A DNA stretch of 35,407 nucleotides from Rhodospirillales bacterium (GTDB lineage: Bacteria; Pseudomonadota; Alphaproteobacteria; Acetobacterales; Acetobacteraceae), in contig JANXVC010000056.1 in the NCBI GenBank assembly GCA_025351925.1, positions 1 to 35,407 on the forward strand, written 5' to 3'. Position numbers and translations under genes: made by a program. Shown piece by piece: positions 7,541-17,774 of the stretch. The first letter of the stretch is position 1. Every line of letters begins with the position of its first letter. The notes beneath the pieces are model-generated. The model worked only from the letters and a program-made list of their open reading frames with translations. It was not told where the DNA came from and ran no database searches.

Positions 7541-7549
7541 GGCAAGAGC

Positions 7550-7897
7550 ATGGCACAAGCAATCGCACACGCCCAAGAACACGCACAAGGCCAGCAGCAC
7601 CCGGTTAGGCTCTATCTCGTGGTCTGGGGATGGTTGTTCGTCCTCAGCACCTGTTCCTATCTCGTGGACTATGTTGGGTTGCACGGATACCTCAGATGGT
7701 CTCTGATTCTGTTGTTCATGGCTTTGAAGGCCGGCCTCATCATTGCGTTCTTCATGCACATGGCCTGGGAACGGCTCGCGCTCAGGTGCGCCATCCTGCT
7801 GCCGCCGATACTATTATTGGTCTTCTTGGGGATCATGATGTTCGAGGCAGACTACACGGTGTTCACGCGAACAGAGTTTTTCGGCGTGGCACCGTAG
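7550..7897 (+). CDS. cytochrome c oxidase subunit IV-like small membrane protein
   Basis: The product is 115 residues. A His/Gln/Ala-rich N-terminus (AHAQEHAQGQQHP) is followed by three predicted membrane helices, at about 19-39, 50-70 (SLILLFMALKAGLIIAFFMH) and 76-98. The second helix, with its KAGLIIAFFMHM segment, is characteristic of the bacterial COX4/CyoD-like family (prokaryotic cytochrome c oxidase subunit IV). That subunit is not essential for catalysis and supports oxidase stability or CuB assembly in related enzymes. It is part of the oxidase run, with GAGGC just upstream of its ATG and the heme o synthase gene 34 bases downstream. Confidence 0.85.
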   Translation: MAQAIAHAQEHAQGQQHPVRLYLVVWGWLFVLSTCSYLVDYVGLHGYLRWSLILLFMALKAGLIIAFFMHMAWERLALRCAILLPPILLLVFLGIMMFEADYTVFTRTEFFGVAP

Positions 7898-7931
7898 CGC
7901 TGCTTTGCTGCCATAAAGGAACTCAGATCAC

Positions 7932-8891
7932 ATGCCGGTCCGCAACGCAGCTCTGCCTATCGAATCCAAGGGTGCTCCGCCGTCGTTGATTACGGCGCAG
8001 CGTTTGGTTGCCTCTGGGTTCGCCGATTGGATCATCCTGCTGAAGCCGAGGGTGCTGACGCTTGTGGTGTTTACCGGCATCGTCGGAATCGTCGTCGCAC
8101 CCGGGTCGCTGCACCCCGTCCTGGTCGTCGCGGCAATCTTCTGCATCACCGTAGGCGCCGGCGCGGCTGGCGCGATCAATATGTGGTACGACCGTGACAT
8201 CGACGCGATCATGCGGCGCACTTTGCGGCGTCCGATCCCGGCCGGCAGGATTGCGCCCCGCGACGCACTGGCGTTCGGCGTTGCGCTCGCGGTTGGCTCG
8301 GTGCTGGTGATGGGTTTGGCCACCAACGTCGCCGCAGCGGCGGCGCTGGCGGGGTCCATTGCGTTCTATGTGTTCATCTATACCATTTGGCTGAAGCGGC
8401 GCACGCCGCAGAACATCGTCATTGGCGGCGCCGCTGGCGCCTTTCCGCCGGTGATCGGATGGCTGGCGGTCACCGGAAGCCTCGACGTAATGCCGCTACT
8501 GATGTTCGCCATCATCTTCTTTTGGACCCCGCCGCATTTCTGGTCGCTTTCATTATGGGCCCACGCCGACTACGAACGTGCCGGTGTGCCGATGCTGCCG
8601 GTAGTGGCGGGCGCGAAAGAGACCCGGCGCCAGATCGTCATCTACACCGTAATCCTGTTCGTCGTCAGCCTGCTGCCCTGGGCCTTGCGGCAAGCGGGCA
8701 TCGTGTACGGCGTGGCGGCCGCGGCGCTTGGCCTCGGCTTCCTCGTGAGCGTCTGGCGCATGGTCCAAGATCCGCAGGACGCATCCGGTGTGAGCCAGAC
8801 GAACGACGCGCCGGCACGGGCGGCATTCAAATACTCTATCCTGTATTTGTTTGCGCTGTTCGCGGCGCTGGCGGTCGATAGCTTTATGTAA
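7932..8891 (+). CDS. ctaB: protoheme IX farnesyltransferase (heme o synthase)
   Basis: This 319-residue UbiA-type prenyltransferase has the two Asp-rich motifs of the family: NMWYDRDIDAIMRRTLRRP at about residues 84-102, and the HFWSLSLWAHADYERAGVPM segment near 203-222. LKPRVLTLVVFTGIVG marks the start of the conserved part. The protein has about nine membrane helices. It attaches a farnesyl group to protoheme to make heme o, the precursor of heme a used by the oxidase encoded immediately upstream. AAGGAA precedes the ATG. Heme a synthase (CtaA) and the copper chaperone CtaG are not in the window and must be encoded elsewhere. The polar N-terminal part of about 35 residues is longer than in many homologues. 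Confidence 0.95.
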   Translation: MPVRNAALPIESKGAPPSLITAQRLVASGFADWIILLKPRVLTLVVFTGIVGIVVAPGSLHPVLVVAAIFCITVGAGAAGAINMWYDRDIDAIMRRTLRRPIPAGRIAPRDALAFGVALAVGSVLVMGLATNVAAAAALAGSIAFYVFIYTIWLKRRTPQNIVIGGAAGAFPPVIGWLAVTGSLDVMPLLMFAIIFFWTPPHFWSLSLWAHADYERAGVPMLPVVAGAKETRRQIVIYTVILFVVSLLPWALRQAGIVYGVAAAALGLGFLVSVWRMVQDPQDASGVSQTNDAPARAAFKYSILYLFALFAALAVDSFM

Positions 8892-8951
8892 CCGAGGCAA
8901 ATTAAAGGGCGGGGAGGGCAGGCCTGATACGACGTCGGGCACGCTGGTGGA

Positions 8952-9848
8952 CTACATCGAGACCTTCGCCCGCAAGGCGATCGATTGATGATCGCGCATG
9001 CCCCCGTTCGCCTCGGCGAAGGGCAGCGCGTCGGCAGCAAACCCGAACGTGCCGCTTTCCTTGATCTCGCGGGCGGCGCGAACGAAGCCGCCGAGCGCCG
9101 CCCGGCTGAGTGCCGAGCCGAGGCTGATCCGCTTCACGCCCGCCTCGGCGAGCGCCGCCACGGACATCGCCGCACCACTGCCGCCCGCAAGCACGTTGAC
9201 CGGGCGGGAGACGGCAGCGCACACCGCGCGGACCGCATCCATGCTCGGCAGACCCGGTGCATAGAGCACGTCCGCCCCTGCCCGCTCGAAGGCCTGCAAT
9301 CGCCGGATGGTGTCATCGAGGTCAGGCCGGCCGTGCAGGAAGTTTTCGGCGCGCGCCGTCAGCATGAACCGAAACGGTAGCGCGCGGGCTGCCTCCACCG
9401 CGGCGGTGACCCGTTCGACCGCGTGGTCGAACCCATAGATCGGCTGACCCGCGTTTCCCGTCGCATCCTCGATGGAGCCGCCGACCAGGCCGGCCGCCGC
9501 AGCAAGACGGATCGTCTCCGCCGCTTCGTTAGGCGCATCGCCAAAGCCGTTTTCCAGGTCAGCCGACACCGGCAGGTCGGTTTCAGCAACGATCGCCGCT
9601 GCGTTGGCGAGCATCGCGTCGCGGCCGACCGTGCCGTCTCGCTGTCCGAGCGCGAAGGCCAGGCCGGCGCTGGTCGTCGCCAGCGCCTCGAAGCCGAGCG
9701 CCGCCAGGATGCGCGCCGTGCCCGCATCCCACGGGTTGGGGATCACGAAGGCGCCGGGCCGGGCGTGCAAGGCTTGGAACATGGCCGCTTTCGCCGCCTG
9801 ATCCAGCGGGTTCGTCTGGCTGCCAGGGCCTACGGAGATGTTGGTCAT
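8952..9848 (-). CDS. isocitrate lyase/PEP mutase family protein
   Basis: This 298-residue protein belongs to the PEP mutase-like branch of the isocitrate lyase superfamily (TIM barrel). Visible hallmarks are IPNPWDAGTARI near 36-47, the Mg-binding SADLENGFG at 95-103 (Asp97 and Glu99), the SIEDA motif around 125-129, and LTARAEN. The KKCGH motif of true isocitrate lyases is absent. Members cleave or rearrange C-C or C-P bonds next to a carboxylate, and most of this branch is functionally uncharacterised. AGGAG upstream of the ATG at 9848-9846 supports the start. The last 15 or so residues (after FAEANGG) look unlike the usual family ending and may derive from read-through into neighbouring sequence. 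It is convergent with the heme o synthase gene. Confidence 0.87.
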   Translation of the reverse strand: MTNISVGPGSQTNPLDQAAKAAMFQALHARPGAFVIPNPWDAGTARILAALGFEALATTSAGLAFALGQRDGTVGRDAMLANAAAIVAETDLPVSADLENGFGDAPNEAAETIRLAAAAGLVGGSIEDATGNAGQPIYGFDHAVERVTAAVEAARALPFRFMLTARAENFLHGRPDLDDTIRRLQAFERAGADVLYAPGLPSMDAVRAVCAAVSRPVNVLAGGSGAAMSVAALAEAGVKRISLGSALSRAALGGFVRAAREIKESGTFGFAADALPFAEANGGMRDHQSIALRAKVSM

Positions 9849-10215
9849 ACTCAGCGCTCCTGTGCTGCGGAATATGGTTTGAGACTACCCGGTAAAATCA
9901 GTTCGATGCTACCGCTGTCACCAAAATATGGGGCCGTGGGACAGGGTAGGTTGCCAGTCTGCCTGGCCGGGCTGTGAGTGCTGTCCGCGGTCACTGGCAA
10001 CAAGTTGTTCTACAATGCGTAGAGCGCGCTCAGGCGCATGTGCGGGCGCAGCGTGTTGCCGACCTTTCGCGCTTTGATGATTTGGCGCAACAATGACTCA
10101 GCGCGCCGCGGGCGAGGCCAACCACGCGGAGTCGCTCAGCAACCCCCTCGCCAAATCCCGCCTGCTTTAAGCCCGCCCGCTTTGCAGGCGCTCATCCTCG
10201 CCATCCCGGCCCCAC
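9849..10215. other. intergenic stretch without clear gene
   Basis: This stretch separates the divergent lyase-family and protease genes. A short minus-strand frame ending at 10012-10010 reads LRPHMRLSALYAL at its C-terminus and could be a gene remnant, but it is too short and unfamiliar to call. Promoters for the two divergent genes must lie here; I see no distinct operator or repeat. Confidence 0.35.
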
Positions 10216-11619
10216 ATGCCAAAAACCGGAACCGATCTTATGCCAACCATTCCCGACATCACCACGCCGACCTCGAGCCCGAACGGTCCGGCACAGGCCG
10301 TCGATCCCACGGTCTATCCCTACAACTCCGTCGTCCGCATCACCGGCACAGTCGGCACAGGCCGCTATCAAAGTACCGGCGTGCTGATCTCACCCGATGA
10401 GGTGCTCACTGCCGACCACGTGTCCTACAAGTCTGGCGATGGCAACGGGGTGGCGACCGCCATCAACGTCGAACTAACGACCCATGCTCCCGGCGACACT
10501 TCGGCCAATGCGAGCCAATCCGCCTACTACAACGGCACCGTGACGCACTATTTTCCGATCATTGACGATCCGAGCATTACGTTCGACGACCTGCAGACCG
10601 ACTACTCGATCATTCACCTGTCGAAGCCGGTCGTGGGCGGCGCCGTCATGCGGCTGTCGCCGGACTTCGCAGGCGGCACCGTCCATGTCACCGGTTTCCC
10701 GGCCTCGGCCTCAGGCGCGATGATCGATGACGTGCAGTCGGTCAGCACGGACCCGGCCTATACGATCTACGAGGGCAGCGCGATCGGCACTGGCTCAAGC
10801 GGCGCGCCGGTGTGGATCACTGGCCCAGATAACACCCCCAATCTCGTCGGCATCGTCTCGTCCGCGACCGCCGACACGGCCTATGACGTGAAGCTCACCG
10901 GCGATAAGGCCGCGCAGATCAAGGCCTGGGTGGCGGCGGATGACGACCTCTCATCAGCTTCGCCAAGCTCCACTTCGCCGCTCCCTCCGACACCGTCGGC
11001 AACGACGCCCGTCGCCGCAACACCTGCTGCGCCGTCGGTAGTGACGTCGCCGGCCAATCCACCGGTCACAATCCGCGACGGCAAGACCGGCCAGGTCATC
11101 GCCGACACCCTGTCCAAGGCCTATACCGGTCCCGTTCAGGGCCTGCTCCACGAGTTCATCGACATCACCCAGCAGAACCTCATCGTAGCGGCCAACCTGC
11201 CGGGCCTGTTCATCCATACGGGAAGCGGCGACGACGCCATCGCGCTGAATAGCGGCACGAACGTCGTGGACGGCGGCGCGGGGTCGAACTTCCTGACCGC
11301 TGGCACGGGCGCCGACACGTTCTTCGTGGATGCACGCAACGCCGTCGCCGACGTCTGGAGCACACTCAGCAAGTTCCGCAGCGGGGATGCTGCGACGGTC
11401 TGGGGGCTCGCACCGGGCGCCGCCATGCAATGGGTCGATGGCGCAGGCGCCGCCGGGTTCACCGGCCTGACGCTGCATACCGGCGGTGCAGGCGGGCCAA
11501 CCGCCTCGGTCACGCTGGCTGGTCTCACCCGGGCAGATATGGCGAGCGGAAAGCTCTCGGCGGCGTTCGGGCACGATGCGGCGAGCGGGAGTGACTACCT
11601 TTACATCCACGAGGCTTAG
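10216..11619 (+). CDS. secreted trypsin-like protease with RTX-like C-terminal tail
   Basis: This 467-residue protein has an S1-type serine protease domain at about 35-240. The triad is His68 (VLTADHV), Asp129 (QTDYSII) and Ser195 (GTGSSGAP). A Ser/Thr/Pro/Ala-rich linker follows (about 243-285), and then a C-terminal domain with calcium-binding RTX-like repeats at 336-375 (GSGDDAIAL, GGAGSNFLTAGTGADTFF). There is no N-terminal signal peptide. Proteins with this tail are usually exported by a type I (ABC) secretion machine, but none is encoded nearby. An in-frame ATG at 10240 is an alternative start; neither start has a strong ribosome site. Substrate and role are unknown. The protease family and triad are clear, and the secretion route is inferred. 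Confidence 0.85.
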   Translation: MPKTGTDLMPTIPDITTPTSSPNGPAQAVDPTVYPYNSVVRITGTVGTGRYQSTGVLISPDEVLTADHVSYKSGDGNGVATAINVELTTHAPGDTSANASQSAYYNGTVTHYFPIIDDPSITFDDLQTDYSIIHLSKPVVGGAVMRLSPDFAGGTVHVTGFPASASGAMIDDVQSVSTDPAYTIYEGSAIGTGSSGAPVWITGPDNTPNLVGIVSSATADTAYDVKLTGDKAAQIKAWVAADDDLSSASPSSTSPLPPTPSATTPVAATPAAPSVVTSPANPPVTIRDGKTGQVIADTLSKAYTGPVQGLLHEFIDITQQNLIVAANLPGLFIHTGSGDDAIALNSGTNVVDGGAGSNFLTAGTGADTFFVDARNAVADVWSTLSKFRSGDAATVWGLAPGAAMQWVDGAGAAGFTGLTLHTGGAGGPTASVTLAGLTRADMASGKLSAAFGHDAASGSDYLYIHEA

Positions 11620-11769
11620 CTGCCTCAGTGTGGGCTTCTGGCTCCGAACAGCGATGCCCTACGTCGGCCATCACAAAATGGTCCGACGGACGCCAAAATC
11701 CGGCCTCAATCCGGATGTTAGCTCTGTATCTGCAACGGACAGTCAGCAGTCCGCTGCCAGGAGGCATCC

Positions 11770-12132
11770 ATGCGTCTAATTCCGGTTCTTCTCGCTTCCA
11801 TCGGCGCCTTGAGCGTAGCCGCGGCCTGCTCGCCCGCCCGGGCGGAGTGGGACGGCGACGATGGCTGGCGACACCACGAATGGCGCGAGCATCAGGAGCA
11901 GCGCTGGCGCGAGCACGAGTGGCGCGAGCACGAGTGGCGTGAGCGGCAGCGGCAGAGCTACTACGCGCCGCCGCCGGCAGTCTTCGCAGCTCCGCCGGCC
12001 TATTCCTATGCGCCGCCGGGCTACTACGCGCCGCGGGCCTATTATGCGCCGCCTGCCGCGTACTACGCACCGCCGCCGCCCATCTATCAGAATCCGGGCG
12101 TCTCGATCGGCTTCGGCTTCGGCTTCCGCTGA
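11770..12132 (+). CDS. exported repeat protein, HEWRE and YYAPP rich
   Basis: The product is 120 residues, with an AGGAGG ribosome site six bases before the ATG. Residues 1-25 form a signal peptide ending PARA; a Cys at residue 20 could suggest a lipoprotein, but the surrounding AAACSPA is not an ideal lipobox. The mature protein has a charged block with repeated REHEWREHEWRE, then a Tyr/Pro block with several YYAPP and YAPP units, and ends GFGFGFR. It is low-complexity and probably disordered, and sits in the periplasm or envelope. Similar short proteins are widespread in acid-tolerant alphaproteobacteria without known function. It is transcribed alone, 12 bases from the convergent DUF202 gene. 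Confidence 0.82.
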   Translation: MRLIPVLLASIGALSVAAACSPARAEWDGDDGWRHHEWREHQEQRWREHEWREHEWRERQRQSYYAPPPAVFAAPPAYSYAPPGYYAPRAYYAPPAAYYAPPPPIYQNPGVSIGFGFGFR

Positions 12133-12144
12133 TCCCCGGAGCCA

Positions 12145-12534
12145 TCAGCCCATCCGGCGGATGACGGTGTAGATCAGGAACGCGAACAGCGTGCCGCCGA
12201 GCGCGAGCAGGAGCATGACCAGGGTCACGTCCATCCGCGTTCCCCGGCCAGGCCGGACATCGGCCGCATCGATGTCCCTCGCGATCTGGCGGAACCGCAG
12301 CGTGGCGATGACCATCATCGCGCCGCCCAGCAGGATGAGGAGCAGCCCGGCGATGTTGCCGACCGCCTGGTTCAAGGCCGTGGGGCGCTGGCCGGACAGC
12401 GACTGGGCGGCGACCTCAAGGAATAGGTCGAACTTTTCGACCAGGAAACCGAACGCCATGACGGCGATGGCGATCCGCACCCACGCCAGATAGGTATGTT
12501 CGTTGGTGGCACGGTCGGCGTAACGGTTAATCAC
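12145..12534 (-). CDS. DUF202 (YidH-like) membrane protein
   Basis: This 129-residue protein is read from a GTG at 12534-12532. The N-terminal segment NEHTYLAWVRIAIAVMAFGF is the conserved DUF202 opening (the LAWxRT/R motif). Three membrane helices are expected, at about 17-38, 59-82 and 102-125. The role of YidH/DUF202 proteins in bacteria is not established; eukaryotic relatives occur in vacuolar transporter chaperone subunits. No strong ribosome site is visible before the GTG. It is convergent with the preceding secreted protein gene and divergent from bluB. Confidence 0.85.
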   Translation of the reverse strand: MINRYADRATNEHTYLAWVRIAIAVMAFGFLVEKFDLFLEVAAQSLSGQRPTALNQAVGNIAGLLLILLGGAMMVIATLRFRQIARDIDAADVRPGRGTRMDVTLVMLLLALGGTLFAFLIYTVIRRMG

Positions 12535-12626
12535 CGCAACGGCGCCAGGCCAGTGTTCGACACCGCGGTTATCCTATGTTGACGTAGCAGCGATAGATCG
12601 GTTGGATCGCACCTTCAAGCGTATCG

Positions 12627-12663
12627 CCCGGGGCAGGCCTGTAAGGGTCTGTCCTGCCCGGGG
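12627..12663 (+). promoter_or_regulatory. GC-rich hairpin upstream of bluB
   Basis: GGGCAGG (12631-12637) pairs with CCTGCCC (12653-12659). After one G-G mismatch the stem continues with three more pairs (CCC at 12627-12629 with GGG at 12661-12663), and the loop is 15 bases. It lies in the probable leader of the bluB gene, 42 bases before its ATG. It has no T-run, so it is unlikely to be a terminator. It does not show the B12-box pattern of cobalamin riboswitches. Confidence 0.4.
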
Positions 12664-12704
12664 TTCACCTGCCAAGCGACTGGCCGCTTGCGACGGAAGT
12701 TTCT

Positions 12705-13412
12705 ATGCTCATCAGGCGGTCCATCAATCTGCCACCGGAGCGATCTGTCGTGACGAAAACTTATGTCGCGCACAGCGTCACCCCACTCTTTGACGACGCA
12801 TTCCGTCACCGGCTGCTGGACCTGTTCAGGTGGCGTCGCGACGTACGCCGCTTCCGCACCGACCCAGTACCACCGGCCATGTTGGACGAGCTGTTGGAGA
12901 CGGCCTGTCTCGCGCCATCGGTCGGTCTCAGCCAACCTTGGCGCTTCGTCATCGTCGAGAGCCCCGAGCGCCGGGCCGCCGTGCGCGCGAGTTTCGAAAT
13001 ATGTAACGCGCACGCTTTGGCCATCCAGGACACCGACCGCGCAGCCCGTTATGCGCGCCTCAAGCTGGCCGGCCTCGATGAGGCGCCCTGCCACTTGGCC
13101 GTCTTTGCGGCGGCTGATCCCGAGCAGGGCCACGGCCTGGGGCGCGGCACCATGCCGGAAACCACCGCCTATTCAGCCGTGATGGCCGTGCACACCCTCT
13201 GGCTTGCTGCGCGGGCGGCGGGCTTGGGCCTGGGCTGGGTGTCGATCCTCGATCCCGCGACTGTTATGGCGGCGCTGGATGTTCCGTCGGACTGGAGGTT
13301 CGTCGGCTATTTTTGTCTGGGGTATCCGCAAGCTGAGAGCGAGGTTCCAGAGTTGGAGCAGGCCGGTTGGGAACAGCGCCGGCCTGCAGCCAGCCGAATA
13401 CTCCGGCGCTGA
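12705..13412 (+). CDS. bluB: 5,6-dimethylbenzimidazole synthase
   Basis: This 235-residue nitroreductase-fold flavoprotein has BluB hallmarks: FRWRRDVRRFRTDPVPP, then the APSVGLSQPWRF segment, then LGRGTMPETTAYSAV followed by HTLWLAARAAGLGLGWVSIL. BluB cleaves reduced FMN with oxygen to form 5,6-dimethylbenzimidazole, the lower ligand of cobalamin. About 30 N-terminal residues precede the conserved part; a GTG at 12750 behind CGGAG is an alternative start that would shorten the protein by 15 residues. No other cobalamin gene is nearby, so it acts in trans with a cob set elsewhere or in salvage. It ends 8 bases from the convergent DUF2171 gene. Confidence 0.9.
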   Translation: MLIRRSINLPPERSVVTKTYVAHSVTPLFDDAFRHRLLDLFRWRRDVRRFRTDPVPPAMLDELLETACLAPSVGLSQPWRFVIVESPERRAAVRASFEICNAHALAIQDTDRAARYARLKLAGLDEAPCHLAVFAAADPEQGHGLGRGTMPETTAYSAVMAVHTLWLAARAAGLGLGWVSILDPATVMAALDVPSDWRFVGYFCLGYPQAESEVPELEQAGWEQRRPAASRILRR

Positions 13413-13420
13413 CGACCGGC

Positions 13421-13651
13421 CTACTCAGCCTCTTCAAACGTCACCGCAACGTCGGCGTTGGCGGATAGGCGCACCGTCCCGTCCTCGATGTCGGCGACCA
13501 GCCCCATGGAGATGAAGTGATGACGCTGATCGCCGGAGTCCTTTTTCGTGAGCTTGAGGCGGTCGCCCTGGACGTGGTCAACCGTGCCGACGTGAACGCC
13601 ATCGGCGCCGATGACGTCCGCGTGTTCCTTGATTTGGCTGGAATCTACCAT
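13421..13651 (-). CDS. DUF2171 family small protein
   Basis: The start at 13651 gives 76 residues beginning MVDSSQIKEHADVIGADGVHVG, with GAGG suitably placed upstream; a longer frame to 13735 lacks support. The sequence is a compact beta-rich domain resembling PRC-barrel: GTVDHVQGDRLKLTKKDSGD is the central part and the end is acidic (VTFEEAE). DUF2171 proteins are small, cytoplasmic and of unknown role, and are often found near stress genes. It is convergent with bluB and has no operon partner on its strand. Confidence 0.85.
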   Translation of the reverse strand: MVDSSQIKEHADVIGADGVHVGTVDHVQGDRLKLTKKDSGDQRHHFISMGLVADIEDGTVRLSANADVAVTFEEAE

Positions 13652-13923
13652 GAGGGTCCTCGTTCTGAGTGGGTGCGGGTGCAAACGCGGCGACAGCCCG
13701 GGAGTCGCACGGTTCCTGCGGCTCATTGGTTGCAATCAGGCGCATTTGTCAATGACGCCGGGTGGGACGTTGCGCGGATTGGGCGGCAGGCGGCGCGTTC
13801 GTCCTGGCGTGCCGGACTGGGACAGAGCCGCGTCTGAGCGGCACCTGGACACGCCTGGAATAGCGCCGGGGCAGTCAGCACTCTATGATTGGAAGCGCAT
13901 TGCCCAGCGGCGGAGACAATCAC

Positions 13924-14865
13924 ATGACGCAACTCACCGGCATCCATCACCTGACCGCCGTCACAGCGAATGCCTCGGGGAACCACGACTTCTATACCCG
14001 GCTGATGGGCATGCGGCTGGTGAAAAAGACGGTCAACCAGGACGACGTCAGCGCCTATCACCTATTCTACGCCGACGGCCAGGCGGCGCCGGGCACCGAC
14101 CTGACCTTTTTCGATTGGCCGGTGGACCGGGAGCGGCGGGGGACCAACAGCATCGTCCGCACGTCGCTGCGGGTAAACGGAGCGGCCTCGCTGGCCTACT
14201 GGGACGCTCGGCTGACGGAGCTGGGTGTGCCGCACGGCCCGGTGCATGAGGCCGACGGCCGCCAGCAGATCGCCTTCGAGGACCCGGAGGGCCAGCGCCT
14301 GGCATTGATCGACGACGGCGGCGCCGGGCCGGCGCATCCCTGGGCGAAGTCCCCGGTGCCGGCAGAGCATCAGATCCGCGGCCTGGGTCCAATCACCATG
14401 AGCGTGCCGAAACTGGCGGCCTCGGACCGTTTCCTGACCGAGGTGATGGCGATGCGTGCGGTGCGGACCTACCAAGCGGAGGGTGGCGCCGAGGTGCACG
14501 TCTATGCAATGGGCGAGGGCGGCCCGACGGCGGAGCTGCACGTCCGCATCGACCCGCAGCTTTCACCGGCACAGCCCGGCGCCGGCAGCGTGCACCATGT
14601 CGCGTTCCGCATTCCGGACGCCGACTACGACGCCTGGGTCGAGCGCTACAATCGTCTGGGCATCCGTTCCAGCGGGCCGGTGGACCGCTTCTACTTCCGC
14701 AGCCTATATGCCCGCGAGCCCGGCGGCATCCTGTATGAGATCGCCACCGACGGGCCGGGCTTCGCCACCGACGAGCCGATGGAGACGCTGGGCGAACGCC
14801 TTGCCTTGCCGCCCTTCCTGGAGGCGCAGCGCGGCGCGATCGAGCGCAACCTGAAGCCGCTTTAA
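13924..14865 (+). CDS. ring-cleaving dioxygenase, glyoxalase (VOC) fold
   Basis: This 313-residue protein is started at the ATG at 13924, which has GGAG ten bases upstream. It has two vicinal-oxygen-chelate modules (about 4-130 and 152-280). Candidate metal ligands are His8 or His9 (GIHHLT), His224 or His225 (SVHHVAF) and Glu272 ([10 protein letters not shown]), matching the 2-His-1-carboxylate Fe(II) site. The layout fits the MhqO/PcpA-like group, which opens hydroquinone-type rings with oxygen. Bacterial MhqO-like proteins are associated with quinone stress; the substrate here is not readable. It stands alone and is convergent with lon. Its assignment to the family is firm, its substrate uncertain. 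Confidence 0.88.
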   Translation: MTQLTGIHHLTAVTANASGNHDFYTRLMGMRLVKKTVNQDDVSAYHLFYADGQAAPGTDLTFFDWPVDRERRGTNSIVRTSLRVNGAASLAYWDARLTELGVPHGPVHEADGRQQIAFEDPEGQRLALIDDGGAGPAHPWAKSPVPAEHQIRGLGPITMSVPKLAASDRFLTEVMAMRAVRTYQAEGGAEVHVYAMGEGGPTAELHVRIDPQLSPAQPGAGSVHHVAFRIPDADYDAWVERYNRLGIRSSGPVDRFYFRSLYAREPGGILYEIATDGPGFATDEPMETLGERLALPPFLEAQRGAIERNLKPL

Positions 14866-14877
14866 GGCCGCGAAAAC

Positions 14878-17261
<2,384 letters not shown>

Positions 17262-17262
<1 letters not shown>

Positions 17263-17651
17263 TACGGCAGCTTCCGCAGCACGACGGTCAGGCAGCCATC
17301 GACCAGGTCGCGGCGGGCGAGCTCATAGGTGCCGGGCGGCAGCGCGATGCGGCGCTCGAATTGTCCATGCGGCAGTTCCATGCGATGAATCCTTGTGTGC
17401 CCAGGCAGCACCGGAAGCCGGCGCGTGCCGACAATGGCGAGCTCGCGGTGCGAGATCACCAGCTCGACGTCCGCCACCCGTACGCCGGGCAAGGCCGCGA
17501 TCAGGATCAGCTCGTCCGGCGTCTCCAGCAGATCCACGGGCGGCTCACAGCCGATTGGGGCGGGGCGGAAAAACTCGCGGTGTAGGCGGTCCGCCCGCGC
17601 CACGATGGCGAGCGCGTCGGCCCACATGAGATTGGCAGCGTTCCGGGGCAC
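17262..17651 (-). CDS. Hsp20/alpha-crystallin small heat-shock protein
   Basis: This 129-residue protein starts at a GTG at 17651-17649 with AGGAG eight to nine bases upstream. The N-terminal part is short; the alpha-crystallin domain covers about 38-129, with PPVDLLETPDELILIAALPGV at its start and the strands ELAIVGTRR and ERRIALPPG. The end (GCLTVVLRKLP) matches the last strand of the fold; the usual C-terminal I-x-I tail is missing. It is an ATP-independent holdase. It sits directly upstream of lon with a one-base overlap, so a holdase and a protease are made together. Confidence 0.88.
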
Positions 17652-17688
17652 GGCGGCCTCTCCTTATCCATACAGCGCGGCACGGGCC

Positions 17689-17712
17689 TGGCCTGCTCGG
17701 TTCAGCAGGCCA
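17689..17712. promoter_or_regulatory. perfect hairpin in the leader of hsp20-lon
   Basis: TGGCCTGCT (17689-17697) and AGCAGGCCA (17704-17712) form a perfect 9-bp stem around a 6-base loop. The position is about 40 bases upstream of the hsp20 GTG and downstream of the exported protein gene at 17775. It could end transcription of that gene (although no T-run follows on the minus strand) or be part of a structured hsp20 leader. The ribosome site itself (AGGAG) is not inside this stem. Confidence 0.5.
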
Positions 17713-17774
17713 ACGCCCATGCCGGCGATGCCGTTCCTACACCCGGCAGGAATCGCCGTCCAACTGGACAACCT

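Noticed and set aside
10010-10115. Minus-strand C-terminal-like fragment ending ALYAL
   Set aside because: It is too short and of no recognisable family; reported only as part of the intergenic stretch.
12540-12704. Cobalamin riboswitch upstream of bluB
   Set aside because: No B12-box or matching conserved segments are visible; only a simple GC-rich hairpin is present.
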